Part shown: piece by piece, positions 16,909 through 22,616 of the stretch | Layout: the number at the start of each line of letters is the position of its first letter | How positions within the stretch are numbered: the first letter of the stretch is position 1 | Assembly: GCA_024687745.1 (NCBI GenBank) | Contig: JAILEM010000007.1 | Location: forward strand, 1 to 37,346 | Length of the DNA: 37,346 nucleotides | Reading direction: 5' to 3' | Origin: Lachnospiraceae bacterium | Lineage (GTDB): Bacteria > Bacillota > Clostridia > Lachnospirales > Lachnospiraceae | Notes under the pieces: model-generated | What the model was told of the DNA's origin: nothing | Database searches by the model: none | What the model saw: only the letters and a program-made list of their open reading frames with translations | Made by a program: the position numbers and the translations under genes

Positions 16909-17304
16909 ATGGGTAAAATGAAGAAATTATCGGGATTAAAAAAGCTTATCCTTGGAGTTTTGATCGCAGCAGGTTTAAGTATTACAGCTGCTCCCGCAAA
17001 GGTCAGTGCGCAGGTCTATGTTCTTCCGGACGGGACGGTATTCGATTCTGATTTTTATGCCAATTTATATCCGGAGATGAAGGCCGGGTATGCAAACGGC
17101 AAATATCCCGAAAGATTACTCTGGCATTATCTTACATACGGAATAAGAGAAGGAAGGCTTCCATCACTCTATTCAACAGCGGTTCCGTCACCGGCAGTTT
17201 CAAGCACACCTTATGTTTACCCTGCTGGATTTTATTGTGTTGTGCCTGTAAATTCGCTCTATCCCTACACACCATATATATATAATACCTGTCTGTCACA
17301 GTGA
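16909..17304 (+). CDS. Small secreted protein with one D-x-YY/PDV-like repeat
   Basis: 131 aa from the ATG at 16909, which has AAGGAGA (16893-16899) nine bases upstream. Residues 1-30 are a signal peptide: MGKMKK, a hydrophobic core (LILGVLIAAGLSITAA) and a likely cleavage after KVSA. The mature part starts QVYVLPDGTVFDSDFYANLY. The segment FDSDFYANLYPEMKAGY, then LLWHYLTYGIREGRLPS, fits a short repeat that I recall from Lachnospiraceae surface and secreted proteins (Asp-x-x-Tyr-Tyr, Pro-Asp-Val, His-Tyr, Gly-x-x-Glu-Gly-Arg). Normally several copies occur; here there is one. The C-terminal tail is rich in Pro, Ser and Tyr and ends near a single Cys. No anchor motif is seen, so it may be released. 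Function unknown. Confidence 0.75.
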   Translation: MGKMKKLSGLKKLILGVLIAAGLSITAAPAKVSAQVYVLPDGTVFDSDFYANLYPEMKAGYANGKYPERLLWHYLTYGIREGRLPSLYSTAVPSPAVSSTPYVYPAGFYCVVPVNSLYPYTPYIYNTCLSQ

Positions 17305-17326
17305 CAGGGATAAAAAGAATGCAGAT

Positions 17327-17361
17327 AAGAGCCGATATATCGTGGAAATATCGGCTCTTTT
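17327..17361 (+). terminator. Rho-independent terminator after the secreted-protein gene
   Basis: A perfect 12-bp stem (AAGAGCCGATAT at 17327-17338 with ATATCGGCTCTT at 17348-17359) encloses a 9-nt loop and is followed by TTTATATT. It separates the secreted-protein gene from trpS. Confidence 0.85.
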
Positions 17362-17371
17362 ATATTATAAT
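17343..17371 (+). promoter_or_regulatory. Candidate trpS promoter
   Basis: TATAAT (17366-17371) lies 17 bp after TGGAAA (17343-17348, 4/6), which is inside the preceding terminator. The short leader (about 35 nt) leaves no room for a T-box. Confidence 0.4.
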
Positions 17372-17414
17372 CTAATTTTGTAAGAATAAAACACGTATGC
17401 AGGAGGAACAGACA

Positions 17415-18521
17415 TTGAGTGAAAAAAATATCATTTTAACAGGAGACCGCCCCACGGGACGTTTGCATCTCGGACATTATGTAGGATCCTTAAAGCGCAG
17501 GGTTGAACTGCAGGATTCGGGAAAATACGACGAGATATATATTCTGATCGCGGATGATCAGGCACTGACGGATAATGCGGATAACCCGAGAAAGATAAGG
17601 GACAATATCGTAAACGTGGTCCTTGATTATCTTTCGGTAGGTATAGATCCTGCGAAAACAACGATATGCGTACAGTCAGCGCTTCCCGCTCTGCATGCGC
17701 TTACATTTTATTATCTGAATCTGGTAACGACTGCCCGCCTTTCGCGTAATCCTACCGTAAAATCAGAAATACAGATGCGTGGATTTGCGGAAGAGGGACT
17801 TCCTACAGGATTCTTCATATATCCGGTATCCCAGGCAGCAGATATCACTGCATTTGACGCAAATGTTGTGCCTGTCGGGGAAGACCAGTTACCTATGCTG
17901 GAGCAGGCAAGGGAGATCGTTGAGAAGTTTAACAGGGTTTATGGTGAGACACTGGTGCTTCCCAAGGCAATGATCCCCGAAAACGAGATGCAGAGAAGAC
18001 TTCCCGGCGTAGACGGTAAGGCAAAGATGAGTAAATCCCTCGGAAACTGTATCTATCTTTCGGATGATCCAAAGACCGTTAAGAAACAGGTAAACGGAAG
18101 GATGTTTACGGATCCCATGCATCTTCAGATAAGCGATCCCGGTCATATTGAGGGAAACGTTGTATTTACTTACCTTGATGCACTTTCAAAGGAAGAGGAT
18201 TTTGCTGAATTCCTGCCCGATTATGCCAACCTTGATGAAATGAAGGCTCATTACTGCAGAGGCGGACTTGGGGACGGTGTATGCAAGAAGTTTCTTATAA
18301 ATGTTCTCGAAAAGACACTTGTTCCGGTTCGTTCTAATCGGGCAAAATGGGAAGCCGATATCGATTCCGTATATGATATCATAAAGGAAGGGACAGATAG
18401 GGCGGTTGAAAAGACGAACGAAACACTGGCAAGGGTCAGAAAAGCGATGAAGATCGACTATTTTGAGGACCGTTCCATAGTTAAGGAGTGGAACGACCTT
18501 TTAAAGAAGGCAGATCAATAG
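17415..18521 (+). CDS. trpS: Tryptophanyl-tRNA synthetase
   Basis: 368 aa class I aminoacyl-tRNA synthetase that charges tRNA-Trp in the cytosol. The HIGH signature is in GDRPTGRLHLGHYVGSL and the KMSKS loop in GVDGKAKMSKSLGN. Other TrpRS landmarks are LIADDQALTD, PVSQAADITAFDANVVPVGE followed by DQ, and GRMFTDP. I choose the TTG at 17415 as start: AGGAGGA (17401-17407) lies 7 bases before it, whereas the in-frame ATG at 17397 lies upstream of that ribosome site and so cannot use it. The length is slightly above that of short bacterial TrpRS but normal for this subgroup. No T-box or trp leader is visible, so regulation by uncharged tRNA is unlikely here. Confidence 0.95.
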   Translation: MSEKNIILTGDRPTGRLHLGHYVGSLKRRVELQDSGKYDEIYILIADDQALTDNADNPRKIRDNIVNVVLDYLSVGIDPAKTTICVQSALPALHALTFYYLNLVTTARLSRNPTVKSEIQMRGFAEEGLPTGFFIYPVSQAADITAFDANVVPVGEDQLPMLEQAREIVEKFNRVYGETLVLPKAMIPENEMQRRLPGVDGKAKMSKSLGNCIYLSDDPKTVKKQVNGRMFTDPMHLQISDPGHIEGNVVFTYLDALSKEEDFAEFLPDYANLDEMKAHYCRGGLGDGVCKKFLINVLEKTLVPVRSNRAKWEADIDSVYDIIKEGTDRAVEKTNETLARVRKAMKIDYFEDRSIVKEWNDLLKKADQ

Positions 18522-18595
18522 ATGAAGAAATATATAGCGGCAGAGATATTTTTGCAGATATCTTTCCTGTGGAATAAGCTGCGAAAGGAGAAAGG

Positions 18596-19075
18596 TTGAT
18601 AATAAGAAAGTATGACCTTCAGGATATCCCTGAGCTTATCAGAATATGGAATGAAGTTGTGGAGGAAGGCGTAGCATTTCCACAGGAAGAAACTTTGGAT
18701 CCTGAAGAGGGCCTGTCTTTCTTTGCTTCACAAAGCTATACGGGAGTTGCGGACAGGGATGGAGAAATCCTTGGCTTATATATCCTTCATCCGAATAATG
18801 TCGGAAGATGCGGACACATATGTAATGCCAGTTATGCGGTATCAGCAGGCTCGAGAGGACAGCATATAGGTGAGAAGCTTGTACTTGACTGCCTTCAAAA
18901 AGGGAGGGAGCTTGGGTTTAAGGTTCTTCAGTTCAATGCTGTTGTTGAGAATAATGTTCATGCCAGGCATCTTTATGAAAGGCTTGGATTTGTACAGCTT
19001 GGAACAATACCCGGAGGCTTTCGTATGAAGGACGGTCACTATGAAAACATATGTCCCTATTATCATATTCTATAG
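18596..19075 (+). CDS. GNAT-family N-acetyltransferase
   Basis: 159 aa. It has a single GNAT fold: an N-terminal strand (IIRKYDLQDIPELIRIWNEV), the acetyl-CoA pyrophosphate-binding region SRGQHIGEKLVLDCLQKGRE (a Q/RxxGxG/A-like motif) and the C-terminal NVHARHLYERLGFVQLGTIP typical of the PhiNAT/phosphinothricin-acetyltransferase-like group. The acyl acceptor is unknown. The TTG start has AAAGGAGAAAGG immediately upstream (about 5-nt spacing). It follows trpS by 74 bp with no terminator and may be co-transcribed with it. Confidence 0.88.
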   Translation: MIIRKYDLQDIPELIRIWNEVVEEGVAFPQEETLDPEEGLSFFASQSYTGVADRDGEILGLYILHPNNVGRCGHICNASYAVSAGSRGQHIGEKLVLDCLQKGRELGFKVLQFNAVVENNVHARHLYERLGFVQLGTIPGGFRMKDGHYENICPYYHIL

Positions 19076-19204
19076 ACACCGGGAAATGTCCATGATAAGA
19101 GGTTGTTTTCCTGTCCGTATCATTATATGGTAAGTATAGATGATAAACAAAGGGTAAAGACCGGGTTTAGGGAACAGGTTCAGGGAATGAGAAAGGAGGA
19201 ATCA

Positions 19205-19876
19205 ATGCGATACATATGTCAGATATGCGGGTATGTTTATGACGATGATAAGGAAAAGATCCCGTTTGATCAGCTGCCGGATGACTGGAAGTGTCCGCTG
19301 TGCGGCGCAACAAAAACTGATTTTAAGGCAGAAGCATCAAAGTCGCAAACACCAATGACACAGATACCAAAGGCAGCTGTTAAGCCCGTCGGAGATAATA
19401 CAGGGGCATCAGAGGCAGCTGATATCAAAAAACTGTCTCCGGGACAGCTCTCAGCCGTATGCTCTGATCTTGCAAGAGGATGTGAGAAGCAGTATAAGAC
19501 GGAGGAAGCAGGATTATTCAATGAGCTTGCCGCCTATTTTGCTTCCGTAACACCGGCTGTAGATGATGCAACGGTGGAAAATGTGGCTAAGCTGTTGCAG
19601 GAGGATATAGATAATTATCCAAATGTCAGAGCGGTGGCTGACAGGAATAACGATCGCGGTGCGGCAAGGATCTGTGTATGGGGAGAAAAGGTCACCCGTA
19701 TGCTTTCCTCACTTGTAAACAGGTATCTTAATGAAGGAGAAGCAATGCTTGAGGGTACAGATATATGGGTCTGTACCGTGTGCGGTTTTGTTTATATAGG
19801 TGAGGAGCCTCCGGAACTTTGTCCGGTATGTAAGGTACCTCCTTATAAGTTTGAAAAGATAGAAGGGAGGGCATGA
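19205..19876 (+). CDS. Protein with N-terminal rubredoxin and C-terminal rubredoxin-like module
   Basis: 223 aa from the ATG at 19205, preceded by AAAGGAGGA; the frame extends further upstream, but without a ribosome site. Residues 1-45 are a classical rubredoxin ([11 protein letters not shown], then [13 protein letters not shown]), an iron-Cys4 electron carrier. A Pro/Ala-rich linker and a helical region (about 75-180) follow, without the Glu and ExxH ligands of a diiron site. Residues 183-220 are a second, shorter rubredoxin of the rubrerythrin type ([20 protein letters not shown]). It is probably a cytosolic electron-transfer partner for peroxide or oxygen reduction. Its stop overlaps the first possible ATG of the ferredoxin-rubrerythrin gene, so the two form a tight operon and probably work together. 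Confidence 0.85.
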   Translation: MRYICQICGYVYDDDKEKIPFDQLPDDWKCPLCGATKTDFKAEASKSQTPMTQIPKAAVKPVGDNTGASEAADIKKLSPGQLSAVCSDLARGCEKQYKTEEAGLFNELAAYFASVTPAVDDATVENVAKLLQEDIDNYPNVRAVADRNNDRGAARICVWGEKVTRMLSSLVNRYLNEGEAMLEGTDIWVCTVCGFVYIGEEPPELCPVCKVPPYKFEKIEGRA

Positions 19877-19878
19877 GG

Positions 19879-21066
19879 ATGGAACAGAAAGCCGTAAGAA
19901 ATTTAAGACTGTGTACCAAGGACTGTCTCTGTCTTTATGTTTGCCCATATGGTGCAACAGATACCGAAGACAGTGTTATAGATACGGAAAAGTGTAACGG
20001 GTGCGGGATATGTGCAAAGGCCTGTCCGAGCGGAGCCATAAGTATGGTGCCTGTGGAATATCCTCCCCAGCAGCCTAAAACTGATGAGGTAAGGGCAACA
20101 CTCAATGAGCTCGCCCAAAGCAAATCAGACGGAGAGGTCATGGCAGGACAGATAGCGGGATCCACAGATAAAGCCGGACTTAAGAGGCTGATGGAGGCTG
20201 TGGCAAGATCTGAAAGACTGGTTGCGGAGGATATCGTAAGAGAAGCGGGATTTATGCTGCCTCAGAGCAAAAATGCCCATGATCTTTTAAGGATGCTTAC
20301 GGAAAATCCGCCTTCTTCAGAGTTCCCCGTAAGGACAGCTGAGAAATTACTGGAAATGATACCTGACAATGATAATAAAGATGATAAAGAGGAAAAAGGA
20401 GAAAAGACAATGGCAAAATGGAGATGTACGGTATGCGGTTATATTCATGAAGGAGATCAGCCACCTGAAGAATGTCCTGTATGTAAACAGCCTGCAGATA
20501 AATTTGAGAAGATAGAAGAGCCTAAAAGCAATAATCCCTATGCGGGTACTAAGACTGAGAAGAATCTTTGGGAAGCATTTGCAGGAGAATCCCAGGCAAG
20601 GAACAAATATACTTATTTTGCTTCTGTAGCAAAGAAGGCAGGCTATGAGCAGATCGCAGCCCTTTTCCTACAGACAGCTGATAATGAGAAGGAACATGCA
20701 AAGCTATGGTTTAAGGCACTCGGAGAGCTTGGTGATACTCCCGCAAACCTTCTTCATGCGGCAGAGGGAGAAAATGCAGAGTGGACGGATATGTATGAAA
20801 GGATGGCAAGAGAAGCTAAAGAGGAGGGATTTGACGAGCTTGCTGCCCAGTTCAGAGGAGTTGCTGCGATCGAAAAGATGCATGAAGAAAGATACAGGGC
20901 CCTTCTTAAGAATGTGGAAGCCATGGAGGTATTTAAAAAGAGTGGTGTGACCATGTGGGAATGCCGAAACTGCGGTCATGTTGTTGTAGGACTTGAGGCA
21001 CCTGAAGTATGTCCTGTATGTAAGCATCCTAAGGCATATTTTGAAGTGCGCAAAGAGAACTATTAA
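19879..21066 (+). CDS. Ferredoxin-rubrerythrin fusion protein
   Basis: 395 aa from the ATG at 19879, which lies 8 bases after GGAGG (19866-19870); the ATG at 19873 is too close to that site. Residues about 10-60 are a two-cluster ferredoxin: [12 protein letters not shown], where the canonical second Cys position is Asp, and [13 protein letters not shown] helical linker with a highly charged end ([13 protein letters not shown]) leads to a complete rubrerythrin (about 178-395): a rubredoxin knuckle ([14 protein letters not shown]), a diiron four-helix domain ([41 protein letters not shown]) and a C-terminal rubredoxin ([14 protein letters not shown]). Rubrerythrins reduce H2O2 in anaerobes. The ferredoxin module could supply electrons internally. 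A second start inside the gene is described separately. Confidence 0.88.
   Translation: MEQKAVRNLRLCTKDCLCLYVCPYGATDTEDSVIDTEKCNGCGICAKACPSGAISMVPVEYPPQQPKTDEVRATLNELAQSKSDGEVMAGQIAGSTDKAGLKRLMEAVARSERLVAEDIVREAGFMLPQSKNAHDLLRMLTENPPSSEFPVRTAEKLLEMIPDNDNKDDKEEKGEKTMAKWRCTVCGYIHEGDQPPEECPVCKQPADKFEKIEEPKSNNPYAGTKTEKNLWEAFAGESQARNKYTYFASVAKKAGYEQIAALFLQTADNEKEHAKLWFKALGELGDTPANLLHAAEGENAEWTDMYERMAREAKEEGFDELAAQFRGVAAIEKMHEERYRALLKNVEAMEVFKKSGVTMWECRNCGHVVVGLEAPEVCPVCKHPKAYFEVRKENY
20396..20412 (+). promoter_or_regulatory. Internal ribosome binding site and ATG for stand-alone rubrerythrin
   Basis: AAGGAG (20396-20401), 8 bases before an in-frame ATG (20410), marks a start exactly where a free-standing rubrerythrin would begin ([11 protein letters not shown]). 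Translation from here gives a 218-aa rubrerythrin in addition to the 395-aa fusion. Confidence 0.55.
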
Positions 21067-21079
21067 ATACGCCAATTCC

Positions 21080-21113
21080 GGCCGGTAAACTTTCTGTTTA
21101 CCGGCCAAATTTT
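21080..21113 (+). terminator. Rho-independent terminator after the rubrerythrin gene
   Basis: An 11-bp perfect stem (GGCCGGTAAAC at 21080-21090 with GTTTACCGGCC at 21096-21106) has a 5-nt loop and is followed by AAATTTTCTT. The right arm contains the TAA stop of the convergent kinase gene. Confidence 0.75.
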
Positions 21114-22018
21114 CTTATTATGTTAAGGACAGGGGATAAATATGTCTGTCCAAAAAGGTTCAGATGGTTGAGCAGATGATACAGATTATATATCTCCCGT
21201 CTGTCTTCATAGCCGGGGATCCTTTCGATGACCTCATAGTAGCTGTCATAAAAGACCCTGCTGAAGCCACCGAAAAGCTCAGTCATCGCGATATCTGCTT
21301 CAGGATGTCCGACATAGACCGCCGGATCGATAAGAACAACTTTTCCGTCAGCCCCTGTCATATAATTTCCTGACCATAGGTCGCCGTGCAGAAGAGAGGG
21401 CTTCCAGGGCTCTGTAAGGATGTCCCCGAGTCTTTCGAGAAGACGGTCGAAGGCTTTTAGGGAAGAACTGTCAAAATACCCCTCTGCTAAGCGAAGCTGA
21501 GGTAAAAGTCTGTGCTCTCTGAAAAAAACGATCCATTTTTCCTCCGGAGTGTTTTCCTGTCTGCCTCCTCCGATATAATTATCACTAATAAAACCAAAGT
21601 TCTTAAAGCCTGTATAGGCAGAGCAGCTGTCAAGATGCATCGCAGCCAGCTTATGTCCGAAATCTTCATGGAAATCGGGTGCCTTTGGTGAAGATCTGAT
21701 AAATTCCATTAAAAGAAAAGCTTTTCCCTCATCAGATCCGTATCCTATGAGCTTTGGCACATCGATCCTTCCTGTATTGCCTATAGCCAAAAGTCCTTCT
21801 GCTTCCCTGAGGAAGAACTCTTCATCTTTTTCACCGTTCATTTTCAAAAAGAGACAGTTTCCGTCTGAGAGGTTAAGCATATAGGCATCGTTTATATCCC
21901 CGCCATGCACCGGGTTTATTCGCAGGATATCGGTTTTTTGACCCAAATGCTCCATAAGGGCATCCTGCAGAGATGAAAATCTTCTGATCGATAAATTATT
22001 GTTAACGGATCCATCCAT
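21098..22018 (-). CDS. Fructosamine kinase/aminoglycoside phosphotransferase-like kinase
   Basis: 306 aa from the ATG at 22018, chosen because GGGAG lies 9 bases upstream and because it overlaps the preceding stop by one base; an in-frame ATG at 22039 is poorer. The kinase-like fold shows HGGDINDAYML (nucleotide loop), LFLKMN (ATP-binding Lys), FLLMEFI (hinge), the catalytic LLHGDLWSGN (Asp and Asn) and the metal-binding VLIDPAVYVGHPEADIAMTE. The HGDLWSGN and NFGFISDNYIGG motifs point to the fructosamine kinase (FN3K) branch, which phosphorylates ketosamines from glycated proteins or amino acids so that they decompose. A substrate among amino sugars cannot be excluded. It is co-transcribed with the MIF-like tautomerase gene. 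Confidence 0.85.
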   Translation of the reverse strand: MDGSVNNNLSIRRFSSLQDALMEHLGQKTDILRINPVHGGDINDAYMLNLSDGNCLFLKMNGEKDEEFFLREAEGLLAIGNTGRIDVPKLIGYGSDEGKAFLLMEFIRSSPKAPDFHEDFGHKLAAMHLDSCSAYTGFKNFGFISDNYIGGGRQENTPEEKWIVFFREHRLLPQLRLAEGYFDSSSLKAFDRLLERLGDILTEPWKPSLLHGDLWSGNYMTGADGKVVLIDPAVYVGHPEADIAMTELFGGFSRVFYDSYYEVIERIPGYEDRREIYNLYHLLNHLNLFGQTYLSPVLNIIRKFGR

Positions 22019-22362
22019 CAGAAGTTGCTCCCGTTCCATCCCCAGTCAGTGGATGCGGCATATTTGACATACATATGATCCGCAGATACATTAAAGAGCT
22101 CACCGTAAATTTTGGTCAGTTCCGCGGTCATCCGGGTAAAAGCATCCGGGTCAGAGCTTCCGTAGATATTGACACAGATAAAGGCGAGAGGTTTACTGTC
22201 ATCCCCACGGAAATACATCTTCTGTTCATCCTGAAGATCTACCATCAACCAGGATTCACTCTTTCCGGGAATTATGGAAATCGCCTGACCAAGGCGCTCC
22301 TTAAGGGTTTTCTGCTGCTCGGGTGTGGATTTTACACTGATCTTTGATTCGATAAATGGCAT
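22018..22362 (-). CDS. MIF-like/tautomerase superfamily protein
   Basis: 114 aa, the normal length for macrophage migration inhibitory factor homologues. Pro2, which acts as catalytic base after removal of Met1, is present (MPFIESKISV). The two beta-alpha-beta units are visible: LKERLGQAISIIPGKSESWL followed by MVDL, and LAFICVNIYG followed by FTRMTAELTKIYGEL. The end (MYVKYAASTDWGWNGSNF) matches the usual C-terminus. Such proteins tautomerise enol and keto forms of small acids; the natural substrate in bacteria is unclear. GAGGAGG precedes the ATG. It is the first gene of a two-gene operon with the fructosamine-kinase-like gene. Confidence 0.85.
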   Translation of the reverse strand: MPFIESKISVKSTPEQQKTLKERLGQAISIIPGKSESWLMVDLQDEQKMYFRGDDSKPLAFICVNIYGSSDPDAFTRMTAELTKIYGELFNVSADHMYVKYAASTDWGWNGSNF

Positions 22363-22410
22363 AATGGATACCTCCTCTTTATGAAAACGTGGTTAGTCTG
22401 CTATTTTCAA

Positions 22411-22419
22411 ATGATACCA
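22411..22419 (-). promoter_or_regulatory. Extended -10 promoter for the tautomerase-kinase operon
   Basis: On the minus strand, TGG-TATCAT (plus 22411-22419) lies about 50 bp before the tautomerase start. No good -35 is seen, as is common for extended -10 promoters. Confidence 0.4.
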
Positions 22420-22502
22420 TATTGATCCCAAACTTAACAGACAAAAGATTTATCCCGGAGGCTGATTTCTTCGTATTATTAGGTGTAAAAAACTATGAAA
22501 GA

Positions 22503-22511
22503 TGGTATATT
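22503..22511 (+). promoter_or_regulatory. Extended -10 promoter for the kinase/HD-GYP operon
   Basis: TGG-TATATT (22503-22511) lies 105 bp before the kinase start, with no good -35. It is divergent from the tautomerase promoter 84 bp away. The 22363-22616 interval holds nothing else recognised; its open frame reads unlike protein. Confidence 0.4.
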
Positions 22512-22616
22512 GAAATATATAAGTTATCAGTATGCCGGGCAGCCGTTCCCATAAAGAGTGAAAAGCACTGTGATAAAAGTAACTGTAGTGGTTCCGGGGA
22601 TCAGAGGATGAAACAG

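Noticed and set aside
17293-17307. CTGTCACAGTGACAG palindrome, similar to the TGTCA/TGACA operator
   Set aside because: The half-sites are 3 bp, not 5 bp, apart, it overlaps a stop codon, and it is not placed upstream of a promoter in the sugar locus style.
17305-17414. Possible T-box or trp leader before trpS
   Set aside because: Only a terminator for the previous gene and about 35 nt of leader are present; there is no T-box consensus or specifier stem.
22389-22616. N-terminal extension of the dCache kinase
   Set aside because: The residues read unlike protein, the region holds a likely promoter, and a ribosome site precedes 22617.
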